The notes under the pieces: model-generated
Told to the model about the DNA's origin: nothing
Database searches by the model: none
Seen by the model: only the letters and a program-made list of their open reading frames with translations
In this document: positions 46,218 through 55,913 of the stretch, one piece after another
Position numbering within the stretch: the first letter of the stretch is position 1
Layout: each line of letters opens with the position of its first letter
From: Schaalia sp. JY-X169
GTDB taxonomy: Bacteria > Actinomycetota > Actinomycetes > Actinomycetales > Actinomycetaceae
Length of the DNA: 64,000 nucleotides
NCBI RefSeq assembly: GCF_014069575.1
Contig: NZ_CP059675.1
Coordinates: 2,108,001 to 2,172,000 of the forward strand
Reading direction: 5' to 3'
Program-made: the position numbers and the translations under genes

Positions 46218-47279
46218 GTGGACTTCAACATATTCCTCGTCGTTCTGGTCATCGGCATTGCACTGCTGTTCGACTACACCAATGGGTTTCACGACGCGGC
46301 CAACGCAATCGCGACTTCTGTCTCGACTCGTGCACTAAAGCCCAGGACTGCACTGGCCATGGCGGCCGTCATGAACCTGGTCGGCGCTCTACTTGGAACC
46401 GAGGTTGCTAAGACTATTGGTTCTGGGATTATCGATATCAACGCATTCGCCCTTTCGGATGACACTTCCATGCAGCGAGCCGGCTTGATCATCGTTATGG
46501 CCGCGCTTGTCGGAGCTGTGGTCTGGAACTACACAACGTGGTGGCTCGGGCTGCCCTCCTCGTCTTCTCACGCACTTATCGGTGGTCTGATGGGTGCGGG
46601 CCTGGCATCTGCAACGCAGGTGCACTGGGATTCGATTCTCACCCACGTCATCATCCCGATGGTCACATCTCCGGTTATCGGTTTCGTATTGGCATTCTTC
46701 TTCATGAAGGCGATTCTCGCGTGGCTGGCGAACCGTCCCTACCACCGCACCATGGCGCATTTCCGCATCCTTCAGACGTTCTCTGCCGCCGCGATGGCAC
46801 TCGGACACGGTTTGCAGGACGCACAGAAGACCATGGGCATCATCGTCATGGCTCTACTGGCTGGCGGATACGGTGAGACCCACAATATCTTCGACGCAGC
46901 CACCGGAGAGATGACAATTCCACTTTGGGTCAAGCTCGCCGCTGCGACGGCGATCTCCTTTGGCACCTACTCCGGCGGGTACAGGATCATGAAAACCCTG
47001 GGGTCGAAGATGATCGATCTCGACCCTGCTCGTGGATTCGTGGCAGAGACGGTGGCCGCAGGTGTTCTCTACACCGCCGCCTACGCATTGCACGCTCCGA
47101 TCTCCACAACCCAAACGATCACCGCTTCCATCCTTGGTGTCGGTGCCACCAAGAGGCTCTCCGCCGTGCGTTGGTCCGTAACCGGGAACATCATGGTCGC
47201 GTGGGTCCTCACTCTTCCGGCCGCTGCCGCGGTCGCAGCCATCATGTACTTCTTGTTCCACGCGATAATCCCGCTGTAA
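46218..47279 (+). CDS. pit: Low-affinity inorganic phosphate transporter (PiT family)
   Basis: A 353-aa membrane protein with about ten hydrophobic segments that co-transports metal-phosphate complexes with protons. The PiT signatures are both visible: DYTNGFHDAANAIATSVSTRAL near the N-terminus, and GHGLQDAQKTMGI in the second half, with SSSHALIGG. It starts with a GTG, three bases after the DUF47 stop. Together with pstSCAB it gives the cell low- and high-affinity Pi uptake in one region. Confidence 0.93.
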   Translation: MDFNIFLVVLVIGIALLFDYTNGFHDAANAIATSVSTRALKPRTALAMAAVMNLVGALLGTEVAKTIGSGIIDINAFALSDDTSMQRAGLIIVMAALVGAVVWNYTTWWLGLPSSSSHALIGGLMGAGLASATQVHWDSILTHVIIPMVTSPVIGFVLAFFFMKAILAWLANRPYHRTMAHFRILQTFSAAAMALGHGLQDAQKTMGIIVMALLAGGYGETHNIFDAATGEMTIPLWVKLAAATAISFGTYSGGYRIMKTLGSKMIDLDPARGFVAETVAAGVLYTAAYALHAPISTTQTITASILGVGATKRLSAVRWSVTGNIMVAWVLTLPAAAAVAAIMYFLFHAIIPL

Positions 47280-47296
47280 AGCACTCCTTCAAAACC

Positions 47297-47728
47297 ATGC
47301 AGGTATTCCGTCCTCGTCTCCTTGCAACCTTTGTGTTGGCGCTGTTGACGCCCTTAGTTGTGGGCGGTTGTTCGACTACAGCCGAGACCCTGGACGTGGG
47401 CGACTGCTTACGGGATCCCTCCACGGGAACTAGCGGGGTGCACGTCGTCGACTGCACAGTTCCCCACCGTGGCCAGGTCGTCGGGCTTTACGAACCGGTT
47501 GGGGGGCCCTACCCGGGCGTAGATCAGCTCACGAAGGAAGCGGAAGTGCCCTGTCAGGACGCATTTCAAGAGTTTGTTGGGTCCGACCCCCTGACGTCCG
47601 TGTTCACCCTCTTCCCACTGCTCCCAACTGAAGGAGCCTGGGATAGCGGGGACACCACCGTCGCATGTATCGCCGCGGTATATGGGGACACGGCGGTTAG
47701 GTCTTCGTTCGAGGACGCCCGGAGGTAA
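47297..47728 (+). CDS. Septum-formation-family lipoprotein
   Basis: A 143-aa exported lipoprotein. The signal peptide ends in the lipobox VVGGC. The mature part has the pattern DVGDCLRDPSTG ... VHVVDCTVPHRGQVVGLY, then paired cysteines in VPCQDAFQEF and TVACIAAVYG, matching the actinobacterial septum-formation (Septum_form, DUF4190-associated) family. The exact role is unknown. It begins 17 bases after pit, on the same strand. Confidence 0.75.
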   Translation: MQVFRPRLLATFVLALLTPLVVGGCSTTAETLDVGDCLRDPSTGTSGVHVVDCTVPHRGQVVGLYEPVGGPYPGVDQLTKEAEVPCQDAFQEFVGSDPLTSVFTLFPLLPTEGAWDSGDTTVACIAAVYGDTAVRSSFEDARR

Positions 47729-47742
47729 AGACTAGGAGCCTG

Positions 47743-48771
47743 CTACTTGACGGCGAGCTTCGTGTAGGGCTCATGCCTCTCCACCCCGATAACCCGGGGA
47801 GAAGACGCATGGGAAACATGGACCACCAGCATCTCTGCGCGGTTCAAGTTCTTCCGCGGGGCCTCAACCAACGCCATCATCCTTCGCGGTGTGATATCTC
47901 TGATCGGCTCCAACAGAGCCGCGTATCCTGGCCGGTGAAGGCTCACAACCCGCGCCCCCTTTTTCCTACCCAGCAGCCCCTCAACGAGGGCACTTGACGG
48001 GCCCGGGTCCAGGTTCACGGCGTCCTCCGTCAAGAACTCATCCGCCTTGAACTTTGCGCCAGCAACCGCCGCATACGGGACCACCGTCTGCACGCATCGC
48101 AACCAAGTTGATGAGTGAACCACCCTGACCCCAAACGCGGACAGCAGTGGCACGAGGTCGAGGGCCTGAGCACCACCCAGTCTGGTCAACGGACGACGCG
48201 ACTCATCACCACGCCATTTCGCGCGATCAACAGACTTAGCATGGCGAAGAAGAATCGTTGTTGAGGTAACAAGTTCACCGCGTCCAGCCCTATTGATGAC
48301 CTCTGTCATCAACCTGCGATCCCCACGCCTGGTAAGCAGTGCCCGAGCCCGACTGGGATCAACCCACTGAACGATGTCGATTTCCTTCTTTGGAGCTCGT
48401 CTCACCGGGGTCCTCGCAGCAAGCGCGGGCCCGCTTTCAAGAATCGTTCCAGTCCAGTAGTGGACTTCCTTGAGGTGTCCCGAGCCGAGTCGATAGCGCT
48501 GCGTCGTAAGGGGAGCGCCAAGAATCACCGCGTATCCGGTCTCTTCCTCAACCTCCCGAGCGGCCGCGACCGGCACCGTCTCATTCCGTTCGGCTTTACC
48601 CTTGGGCCAACTCCAGTCCCGATACCGAGGTCGATGAACGATCAGGAACTCTAGTTCACTGGGAGACACCGGCTGCCCCGGGACAACTTTAACCCCGGGG
48701 ACTGGACGCCAGACGACTGCTCCAGCGGAACGAACCAAACCCTTAGGAAAGGTCAATGTGCGACTTGCCAT
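47743..48771 (-). CDS. mutT1: Nudix hydrolase-histidine phosphatase fusion (MutT1-like)
   Basis: A 342-aa fusion. The N-terminal Nudix domain carries the box GKAERNETVPVAAAREVEEETGY at about residues 58-80; the C-terminal phosphoglycerate-mutase-like domain starts with LLRHAKSVDRAKW at about residue 175. This architecture matches mycobacterial MutT1, which hydrolyses 8-oxo-(d)GTP and dinucleoside polyphosphates. It lies 33 bases downstream of ppk on the same strand, a conserved actinobacterial pairing. Confidence 0.88.
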   Translation of the reverse strand: MASRTLTFPKGLVRSAGAVVWRPVPGVKVVPGQPVSPSELEFLIVHRPRYRDWSWPKGKAERNETVPVAAAREVEEETGYAVILGAPLTTQRYRLGSGHLKEVHYWTGTILESGPALAARTPVRRAPKKEIDIVQWVDPSRARALLTRRGDRRLMTEVINRAGRGELVTSTTILLRHAKSVDRAKWRGDESRRPLTRLGGAQALDLVPLLSAFGVRVVHSSTWLRCVQTVVPYAAVAGAKFKADEFLTEDAVNLDPGPSSALVEGLLGRKKGARVVSLHRPGYAALLEPIRDITPRRMMALVEAPRKNLNRAEMLVVHVSHASSPRVIGVERHEPYTKLAVK

Positions 48772-48804
48772 ATGACCACTTTACCCACTGCCTGAGGGCA
48801 GACC

Positions 48805-51228
48805 CTACCGCCCCACCACCCTCGAAGATGCCTCCTGCATGAGTTCTGTTTGAATATCACGCAATGGTGCACCGAACTTGTCGTGAGTCCGCCGGTTCCA
48901 CCGCCCGCTCTTTCGCAGGTTCCAAGCAGAGGTCGAGGGCGACGCCTCTGTCCTCACCAGCCCCGCAAGGTAGTCGGCATGCTCCCGGTTTTCGATACTC
49001 ACCAGCGCTTCAACCCGCCGGTCAAGGTTGCGGTGCATGAGGTCGGCCGAGCCAATCCACACCTCTTCGGATCCGGGGGGACCGAATGCAAAAATGCGCG
49101 AGTGCTCTAAGAAGCGACCCAGAATCGACCTCACCTTGATGTTGTCCGAAAGGCCCTTCACACCTGGTTTGAGGCCGCAGATCCCACGCACAACGATGTC
49201 AACGCGGACCCCTGCCTGGCTCGCTCGGTACAGAGCATCAATGATCCGTTCGTCGACGATTGAGTTGACCTTGATCCCAATCCACGCGTCCTCGCCCGCC
49301 TGCTTCCGTCGAGCCTGTTCCTCAATGCGTTCAAGGAGTCCTGACCGGATCGACACCGGTGCGACTAAGAGCCTGCGGAACGTCGACTTCGGTGCGTAGC
49401 CAGAAAGCTGGTTGAAAAGCCTGGTCAGGTCCTGCGTGACAACGGGGTCAGAAGTGAGCAGTCCCAGGTCCTCGTAGCCGCGCGCTGTACCCGGGTGGTA
49501 GTTTCCTGTCCCCACGTGGCAGTAGCGCTTGAGGACGTCACCTTCTTGGCGAACCACCAGAGACAGTTTGCAGTGGGTCTTCAAACCGAGCATGCCGTAG
49601 ACCACGTGAACGCCGGCCTTCTCTAACTTTCGAGCCCACTCGATGTTTGCCTCTTCATCAAAGCGGGCCTTCACCTCGACAATTGCCACAACTTGCTTGT
49701 TGTTGCGGGCAGCCTCAATAAGGGACGAGACAATTGGGGAGTCCCCCGAGGTGCGATACAGGGTCTGCTTGATGGCTAAGACCTGGGGGTCCCGCGCCGC
49801 CTGGCTGATGAAGTGCTGCACGGAGGTCGCAAATGAGTCATAGGGGTGGTGAAGAAGCACGTCGTGGTGACTCAGCGTGCGGAAAACATCTTGAGGCTTT
49901 GAAGACTCAACCTCTGTAAGCCCAGCCGGAGTGACGGGAACAAACGGAAGGTACTTCAACGCGGGCAGGTCGAGGTCGTGAACTTCGTTGAAGAGTGTGA
50001 AGTCCAGCGGAGGCGGCAGTTTGAAGACGTCTTCTCCATGTACCTCCAACTTCTCCGTTAGGAAGTTCAAGACAAAGGAACTCATCGCCTCTTCAACCTC
50101 AAGGCGCACTGCAGCGCCGAAGCGACGCCTGTGCAATTCTTCCTCCATCGCAGTCAGAAGGTTCTCTGCATCATCCTCTTCGACCTCGAGATCCTCATTG
50201 CGCGTGACACGGAAGGTATATGCTTCCTGAACTTCAACGCCGGGGAAGAGGTGGTCGAGGTGAGCGACAATCAGCTGTTCAATCGTCAGGAACGTTGCAC
50301 CCGAATCGCGTCGAACGTACTGCTCCACACGCCCTTCACGCAACGCAGTGTCGACGTTGATGAGGCGCGGCAGAGTCTCTGGAACCCGGATACGCGCAAA
50401 GTGCCTCTTGCCGGACACGGGGTTCTTCAGAACCACCGCAATGTTCAGTGACAAACCCGAGATGTAGGGGAAAGGGTGGCTCGGATCGACCGCAAGCGGC
50501 GTTAACACTGGGAAGACGCGGTGTCTGAAGTAGGAGGAGAGCCGGTCCTGGGTGGTCTGGTCCAGGGCTTCCCATTCCGAAAAGCGGATGCCCGCTTCGG
50601 CTAAGGCTGGTCGGAACTCTTCCACAAAGCTGGCGGCTTGGCGTTCCACCAGCTCCCGCGTGCGGGCGGTAATGTGTTCAAGCACCTCGCGTGGTGGCAG
50701 CCCCGAGGCGCCGGGGCGGGCAATGCCCGCATTGATACGACGTTGCAGGCCCGCGACCCGCACCATGTAGAACTCGTCAAGGTTGGAAGAGAAGATCCCC
50801 GAAAACCACAGTCTCTCAAGTAGTGGGACTGATTCGTCCTCGGATTGTTCGAGGACGCGCTGGTTGAACGCTAGCCACGACAGTTCCCGATCCGCAAAGC
50901 GCCCGTCTGGCAGCGGGTGTTCCAGGCCCAGTGGGACAGAAGTGTCGACCGGCATGCCCGTGGGGATCAGTGTTCCCGCATCATCCCAATCATCATCAAC
51001 GAGTGATGCCTCGTCGAGGTCGTACTGCGCGTCCTCATGTTCTTCGCCAACCAAAATGTCACTATCGGCGGGAAGGAAGAGCTCCGAGGCGCGGGCCGTT
51101 TCAAGCTTAAGCCGCGCTTGCTCGTCCTCGGCTAAGGCGTCTCCTGCTGCTCCCGCGTCCGCTGCGTCGCCAGCTTCCTCTAATGCATCTTCATCGCCCT
51201 GAATGGTCGGGGCATCGTCCACTGTCAT
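48805..51228 (-). CDS. ppk: Polyphosphate kinase 1
   Basis: An 807-aa Ppk1 that reversibly polymerises the gamma-phosphate of ATP into polyphosphate. An acidic N-terminal extension of about 110 residues precedes the standard domains. The N-domain starts [16 protein letters not shown]; the catalytic phosphohistidine is expected in LGLKTHCKL and the second conserved histidine in [15 protein letters not shown] and NLDEFYMVR are diagnostic. The start has GAGGAAG directly upstream. It belongs to the minus-strand series senX3-regX3-cutC-unknown-ppk-mutT1. Confidence 0.95.
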   Translation of the reverse strand: MTVDDAPTIQGDEDALEEAGDAADAGAAGDALAEDEQARLKLETARASELFLPADSDILVGEEHEDAQYDLDEASLVDDDWDDAGTLIPTGMPVDTSVPLGLEHPLPDGRFADRELSWLAFNQRVLEQSEDESVPLLERLWFSGIFSSNLDEFYMVRVAGLQRRINAGIARPGASGLPPREVLEHITARTRELVERQAASFVEEFRPALAEAGIRFSEWEALDQTTQDRLSSYFRHRVFPVLTPLAVDPSHPFPYISGLSLNIAVVLKNPVSGKRHFARIRVPETLPRLINVDTALREGRVEQYVRRDSGATFLTIEQLIVAHLDHLFPGVEVQEAYTFRVTRNEDLEVEEDDAENLLTAMEEELHRRRFGAAVRLEVEEAMSSFVLNFLTEKLEVHGEDVFKLPPPLDFTLFNEVHDLDLPALKYLPFVPVTPAGLTEVESSKPQDVFRTLSHHDVLLHHPYDSFATSVQHFISQAARDPQVLAIKQTLYRTSGDSPIVSSLIEAARNNKQVVAIVEVKARFDEEANIEWARKLEKAGVHVVYGMLGLKTHCKLSLVVRQEGDVLKRYCHVGTGNYHPGTARGYEDLGLLTSDPVVTQDLTRLFNQLSGYAPKSTFRRLLVAPVSIRSGLLERIEEQARRKQAGEDAWIGIKVNSIVDERIIDALYRASQAGVRVDIVVRGICGLKPGVKGLSDNIKVRSILGRFLEHSRIFAFGPPGSEEVWIGSADLMHRNLDRRVEALVSIENREHADYLAGLVRTEASPSTSAWNLRKSGRWNRRTHDKFGAPLRDIQTELMQEASSRVVGR

Positions 51229-51279
51229 TTCTTCCTCTGCAACGGCGGTATAAGGGGGTTTCTAGCGGCGTCGGCTTGG

Positions 51280-51906
51280 TCAGTCGAGTGTCCCTGCTGC
51301 TGCCTGCTGGGCACTCTCATCCAGTTCCCGCGCCGTGTCAAGGAGCGCCTGGGGGCGCCGCGTGACGGTGTGTGCGAGGACGTGGTTTTCTTCCGTGATC
51401 CACTCAGGTCCAAAGCGTACTCCCATAGCCATGACACGCATGGCCTGGGCGGCACTTTCAAGGACAGCCGCCAAATCGTCCTCGTTCGCGTAGCCCGCCA
51501 GCACACCTTCGACACCGCGAATGATCTCTTCTAGCGGGGGCTGGTCGTGGACGTCCACACCTTTACTAGCGAGGGCGTCCAAACCTTCCTGGTAGCGGTC
51601 ATTAAGGATTTCGGGGTTGAGCTGACTCCACTGCCAGAGCAAATAGATGCGCCACAGCGCGCCGGGCAGTGTGAACTCTGGCGACTTCGACCAGGCAGCC
51701 GCAATGATGTCAACACCCTCAGCCCGCACGGACTCTCTGAGCTTGGCTACGGCCGCCACATCAAAGTCAGCATTTGGAACCCCGAGTAGCGCCCAAGCGG
51801 TGGTGTGCGCAATTTCTGATTCCGCCGCAGGGTCCTCATCTCCGACGATTGCTTCGGCCTCCGCTTGATCAAGGGATGCGGGGCGGCGGAATGAGCGTTC
51901 AGACAT
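51280..51906 (-). CDS. Conserved hypothetical protein between cutC and ppk
   Basis: A 208-aa soluble, mostly helical and acidic protein with no motif I recognise. Visible blocks are AWALLGVPNADFDVAAVAKL, SPEFTLPGALWRIYLLWQW and AMGVRFGPEWITEENHVLAHTV. No membrane segment or signal peptide. It sits 24 bases after cutC and 51 before ppk, on the same strand, so it is probably co-expressed with the phosphate-sensing and polyphosphate genes. Function unknown. Confidence 0.6.
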   Translation of the reverse strand: MSERSFRRPASLDQAEAEAIVGDEDPAAESEIAHTTAWALLGVPNADFDVAAVAKLRESVRAEGVDIIAAAWSKSPEFTLPGALWRIYLLWQWSQLNPEILNDRYQEGLDALASKGVDVHDQPPLEEIIRGVEGVLAGYANEDDLAAVLESAAQAMRVMAMGVRFGPEWITEENHVLAHTVTRRPQALLDTARELDESAQQAAAGTLD

Positions 51907-51930
51907 GGGATCCTCCTAGTGCCAGGAATG

Positions 51931-52644
51931 TTACGTAGCACTCAATTGTATGGCACGAACGGCTTTTACGGTGTCCCGAACTGCGTCAGGATCAGTTCCG
52001 CTCCCATCGGGTCCGGGCGCTCGAAAATGTACTTCGCGCAAATGGGCTTCTTCAACGACCCAGCCGATGTTGTGTGCACGCAGCCCACCTGAGCCAATAA
52101 TGGCAAGGTGGTCCCCGGCCTGCTCCCGCAGCGCACGAAGACCGCCGATATCGGCTACTCCGGCGCCTCCCCCGGTCGTGAGAACGCCGTTGTAGTCGAG
52201 GTCGATCAGCATCCTCAGGGCCGCGGCGTGGTCCGCGGTTTCGTCAAAGGCGCGATGGAAGACGAGGTCGTGCGTCCGCGCTGCCTTGCGCCAAAGTCTG
52301 GCGCCTTCCACATCAACCTGGGGGCCATCTTCACCGTGGGCCAATCCGCCAACCACGAACCCCAGGGGAACCCCCGACCCATCAAAGCGGCCGGCGATCG
52401 TGGCGATGAGCTTTGCTTGCTCTTCCGCTTGCGCGGAGGTGAGGAAGAACGACGTGGGGTTCTCACGAACCAGGATCCGCAGTCCTAGCCGGGGGGCACA
52501 TTCCATTGCCGACTCTATGGTCTCCAGACTTGGGGTGAGGCCGCCGCACCACAGTTCGTGGCACAGCTCAACGCGGTCCCCTCCGCCCTCACGGGCCACC
52601 TTTACGCCTTTGACACTGTCAACACAAACCTCAACAATCGTCAT
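51931..52644 (-). CDS. cutC: CutC-family protein
   Basis: A 237-aa TIM-barrel protein of the CutC family, first linked to copper tolerance; its enzymatic role is unsettled. Typical features are the N-terminal VEVCVDSVKGVKVAREGGGDRVELC, RILVRENPTSFF, FHRAFDETAD, and LTTGGGAGVADIGGLRAL. The start overlaps the regX3 stop (ATGA), so it is translated with the two-component system. Confidence 0.88.
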   Translation of the reverse strand: MTIVEVCVDSVKGVKVAREGGGDRVELCHELWCGGLTPSLETIESAMECAPRLGLRILVRENPTSFFLTSAQAEEQAKLIATIAGRFDGSGVPLGFVVGGLAHGEDGPQVDVEGARLWRKAARTHDLVFHRAFDETADHAAALRMLIDLDYNGVLTTGGGAGVADIGGLRALREQAGDHLAIIGSGGLRAHNIGWVVEEAHLREVHFRAPGPDGSGTDPDAVRDTVKAVRAIQLSAT

Positions 52645-53378
52645 TGTCCTGCGCCTTCCCGGCTCTTCATCCGCGTATCATCCACGTCCTCAAAACGATA
52701 CCCAACACCGCGGATTGTCGTGATGAGACGACGCTCAACATCCCCTGGACTTATGCGGGAGCGGAGGCGCTTGACATGTACGTCAAGCGTGCGCTGATCA
52801 CCAAAGAAGTCCGCCCCCCACACCTGGTCAAGAAGGTGCGCCCGGGTGACAACGCGGCCCGCATTGGCCATCAGTTCTCGCAAGAGCTGGAACTCCTTAA
52901 GTGGAAGGTCAACCTCGTCCCCGTTAACCTTCACCAGGTGACGTCCCGAGTCAATTGATACAGCACCCACCGTCAGCACCTCGTCCTCGTCGGTAATCGC
53001 GTCCACAACCGAAGATTTCGAGCGGCGCATCACGGAACGGATCCTGGCGATGAGCTCCCGTGATGAATACGGCTTGGTCACGTAGTCGTCCGCACCAACT
53101 TCAAGGCCGACAACCTTATCTACCTCAGCGGCCCGCGCGGTAAGCATGATGATGGGTACTTCTGAGGTGAGACGAATCCGCTGACACACCTCTACGCCCG
53201 ACATTTCGGGCAGCATGACATCAAGAAGGATGAGGTCCGGCTCCTTGCGAGCAAACTCTTTGAGCGCAGCGACCCCGTCACCGACCGTCTTGACTTTGAA
53301 TCCTTCCTCCTCAAGGAGAAAAGCGAGCGGCAGGGCGATTGCCGGCTCATCTTCAACAAGTAGTAAGCGTTTTCTCAC
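52641..53378 (-). CDS. regX3: OmpR-family response regulator (RegX3/PhoP-like)
   Basis: A 245-aa response regulator. The receiver domain begins LLLVEDEP, has the phospho-acceptor aspartate in LILLDVMLPEMSG, and the conserved lysine in YVTKPYSSRELIARI. A winged-helix DNA-binding domain follows, with GVGYRFEDVD near the C-terminus. Given the sensor next door and the divergent pstSCAB operon, it most likely binds the 11-bp PHO-box repeats at 54614-54679 under phosphate limitation. The start lies 40 bases after the kinase stop. Confidence 0.9.
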   Translation of the reverse strand: MRKRLLLVEDEPAIALPLAFLLEEEGFKVKTVGDGVAALKEFARKEPDLILLDVMLPEMSGVEVCQRIRLTSEVPIIMLTARAAEVDKVVGLEVGADDYVTKPYSSRELIARIRSVMRRSKSSVVDAITDEDEVLTVGAVSIDSGRHLVKVNGDEVDLPLKEFQLLRELMANAGRVVTRAHLLDQVWGADFFGDQRTLDVHVKRLRSRISPGDVERRLITTIRGVGYRFEDVDDTRMKSREGAGQ

Positions 53379-53418
53379 GAGCTTCCTTCCGAATCACAAC
53401 AGTGGGCAGTGGCGAGTT

Positions 53419-54552
53419 TCATGTCAGCGGCTCTGCGGTAGCTGGAACCGACAGGGTAAAGGTCGCCCCTTCCCCAGGTTGGGAAACAACTGTTGCATCG
53501 CCCCCCATGTGGCGTGCAGTGTTGCGAACAATGGAAAGCCCCAGCCCCGTTCCGCCTGCTTTGCGAGTGCGTGCGGAGTCAAGCCGGTAGAAACGCTGGA
53601 AGATCTGCTCCTGCAACTCATGAGCCACGCCGGGACCCTGGTCTGCCACATGAACGGAGACGAGGCCGTCTGCCACATCCACCGAAACACTTATGGGTGC
53701 GCCAGCCGGAGAGTACTGAATAGCGTTCTCCACCAGGTTTCCAACGGCAACCTCAAACCACTGCTTGTTGCCTTGGACAAGGAAGGGACCCGGAGAGATC
53801 GGCTGAAGATACTCGATCTGTACTCCAACCTGGTCAGCTAGAGAAAGGTGAGAGGCCACCACGTACTCGACCGACTGTGCCGCATCGAAGACCTGCAGGT
53901 TGCGGTCGTCATCGGTTGACGAAGAGACTTCTTGAACCTCCGAGAGCCTGACAATGTCCCTGGTCAGTGACGTAAGCCTGTCCGCCTCTTCAACCAGTGA
54001 CTTGGAGAAGACTTCGGTGGTACTGCCCTTCTTCGCAGTCTTGACAATCGCCTCGGCCAAGAGAGAGATGGCGGCCGCGGGAGTGTTGAGCTCGTGGCTG
54101 GCATTTGCGATGAAATCCTCCCGCATCGCAGCTGTTCTGTAACGCTCAGTTTGGTCAATGACGATGGCGACAGTCTTCTTGCCTGGAAGCGCCATGACGT
54201 AAATGTCCTCGGGATACTCAGCACTTGCGGGTCGGGACGTGGCCTCCCCGCTCAGGAGCGCGGTCATCAGAGCGCGTTGGAACCACTCTTGACGCCTAAC
54301 GCGCCGCACCAGGTCCTCACTGCTCACAAAAGCTGGATTCACGTAGGTTTGTCGCAGAGATTCGCCGAAGACTACTGCAGGCATCGGGATCGACTCTAAG
54401 AGAGCCTCCGTGGTGGGATCCAACTCATCGACCGGTCGCGGGGCGGACCGGGACGTCAACCTTCCCCTGTTAACTAGTATGAGGAGCACCAGACAGGCCA
54501 GTGCCAGGCCTACCCCCAAGGCGATGAGCATCGCCATCGACTGCGATTGCAT
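53419..54552 (-). CDS. senX3: Sensor histidine kinase (SenX3/PhoR-like)
   Basis: A 377-aa membrane kinase. One transmembrane segment (AMLIALGVGLALACLVLLILV) and a PAS-like region precede the H-box FIANASHELNTPAAAISLLAEAI, which differs from the usual HELRTP or HELKTP. The ATPase region has VGNLVENAIQYSPAG, DQGPGV and GGTGLGLSIV. I chose the ATG at 54552; the ribosome-binding site is poor. It is divergent from pstS across 143 bases containing the PHO boxes. Confidence 0.9.
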   Translation of the reverse strand: MQSQSMAMLIALGVGLALACLVLLILVNRGRLTSRSAPRPVDELDPTTEALLESIPMPAVVFGESLRQTYVNPAFVSSEDLVRRVRRQEWFQRALMTALLSGEATSRPASAEYPEDIYVMALPGKKTVAIVIDQTERYRTAAMREDFIANASHELNTPAAAISLLAEAIVKTAKKGSTTEVFSKSLVEEADRLTSLTRDIVRLSEVQEVSSSTDDDRNLQVFDAAQSVEYVVASHLSLADQVGVQIEYLQPISPGPFLVQGNKQWFEVAVGNLVENAIQYSPAGAPISVSVDVADGLVSVHVADQGPGVAHELQEQIFQRFYRLDSARTRKAGGTGLGLSIVRNTARHMGGDATVVSQPGEGATFTLSVPATAEPLT

Positions 54553-54613
54553 ACCCCCATAGTAGGGGCCCCGCACAACTCTTATAGCCTGTGGTCTAGC
54601 CCACACGCAAGGC

Positions 54614-54679
54614 TTCAACAAGTCTTCACCCAGTGTTCACGCGGAGTTCACATTTGCTACAGGGCGTGTTCACACGACG
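54614..54679 (+). promoter_or_regulatory. PHO box: five in-phase 11-bp repeats upstream of pstS
   Basis: TTCA(C/A) recurs at 54614, 54625, 54636, 54647 and 54669. These are positions 1-4 and 6 of six consecutive 11-base steps (the fifth step, at 54658, is degenerate). This is the direct-repeat architecture bound by PhoP/RegX3-type regulators. The -10 of pstS is likely near 54656-54661 (TACAGG), so the boxes would replace a -35. Shared with the divergent senX3 gene. Confidence 0.8.
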
Positions 54680-54695
54680 TGGCCAAACTGAAGTC

Positions 54696-55826
54696 ATGAG
54701 CAAACGAAATAACGTTCTACGTATCGCGGCCCTCGCGGCTGCCCTCCCTCTTGCCCTTGCAGGTTGCGCAGCAAATGAGGGTTCGACCTCTACCCCAGAG
54801 TCAGGGGCCGCCGGATCCACTGATACCGCGGAGTCGTCCTCAAGCATTTCCGGAACCTATGGTGGTGCGGGCGCCTCCTCACAGGAAGCGGCCCAGGCGG
54901 CGTGGATTGCGGCATTCCAAACCGACAACGCGGACGTCACAATCAACTACAACCCTGTTGGCTCAGGCGCGGGCCGCAAGCAGTTCATGGAGGGTGCCGT
55001 TGCATTCGCCGGCTCCGATTCGTACCTCTCTGATGAGGAGCTTGAGGGCACCTTTGCCGCTTGTGCTGCCGATTCAAAGGCTCGCAGCCTCCCCGTTTAC
55101 ATCTCCCCCATCGCAGTTGCCTTCAACCTAGAAGGTAATGACTCCCTCAACCTTGACGCAGACACCATCGCGCGTATCTTCAAAGGTGAAATCACCAACT
55201 GGAGCGACGACGCAATCGTCTCACTGAACCCGGGTGCAACACTGCCTGATCAGGCAGTCACCGTTGTCTACCGCTCAGATGATTCCGGTACAACAAAGAA
55301 CTTCGCAGCCTACTTGGGTGCAAATGCTGGCGATGTTTGGGATGCAAAAGCCGAAGATAAGTTCCCCTTCAGCTTCGCTGGAGCCGAGGGCGCGCAGGGC
55401 ACCTCCGGAGTGGTTGAGGCCCTCTCCACGGGAACAGGAACCATCGGCTACGCGGACGCCTCAAAGGTCTCCAGCCTTTCCACTGTCGCTCTGAAGGTTG
55501 GCGAGGAGTTCGTTCCTTACTCAGCCGAAGGAGCTGCCAAGGTCGTCGAGGTCTCTCCTGTTGCTGAGAACCGTCACGACGGTGACGTAGCAATCGACCT
55601 AGACCGCACCACCACCGAGTCGGGCGCCTACCCGCTAGTGCTGGTTTCCTACCTGCTTGTCTGTGACACCAACAAGGACGAAGCGACAACCGAGTTCATC
55701 AAGGCTTACGCAGGCTACATCGCAAGCGAAGCCGGTCAGCAAGCAGCAGCCGAGGGCGCAGGCTCCGCACCTCTTTCTGCCGCGACCCGCGAACTGGTCC
55801 AGGCCTCCATTGAGTCCATCAAGTAA
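54696..55826 (+). CDS. pstS: Phosphate ABC transporter substrate-binding lipoprotein PstS
   Basis: A 376-aa high-affinity phosphate-binding lipoprotein. The signal peptide has the lipobox LALAGC, followed by a Ser/Thr/Gly-rich linker. Phosphate-binding loops are visible as GSGAGRKQFMEG, FAGSDSYLS and YRSDDSGTTKNF. It leads the pst operon behind a strong PHO box, and a GC-rich hairpin after its stop probably keeps its mRNA in excess. Confidence 0.96.
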   Translation: MSKRNNVLRIAALAAALPLALAGCAANEGSTSTPESGAAGSTDTAESSSSISGTYGGAGASSQEAAQAAWIAAFQTDNADVTINYNPVGSGAGRKQFMEGAVAFAGSDSYLSDEELEGTFAACAADSKARSLPVYISPIAVAFNLEGNDSLNLDADTIARIFKGEITNWSDDAIVSLNPGATLPDQAVTVVYRSDDSGTTKNFAAYLGANAGDVWDAKAEDKFPFSFAGAEGAQGTSGVVEALSTGTGTIGYADASKVSSLSTVALKVGEEFVPYSAEGAAKVVEVSPVAENRHDGDVAIDLDRTTTESGAYPLVLVSYLLVCDTNKDEATTEFIKAYAGYIASEAGQQAAAEGAGSAPLSAATRELVQASIESIK

Positions 55827-55836
55827 CGAACCCCTT

Positions 55837-55873
55837 GCGGGGCCGGGTGTGCGGACTTTCCGCCCGGCCCCGC
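55837..55873 (+). terminator. Strong hairpin between pstS and pstC
   Basis: A perfect 11-bp GC stem, GCGGGGCCGGG (55837-55847) and CCCGGCCCCGC (55863-55873), contains a small inner stem. No T-run follows. It is most likely a 3' stabiliser and partial terminator giving more PstS than PstCAB. Confidence 0.7.
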
Positions 55874-55913
55874 ATTCGGGTGCCATCACCACGAGCGCGC
55901 AAAGGTAGAACAG

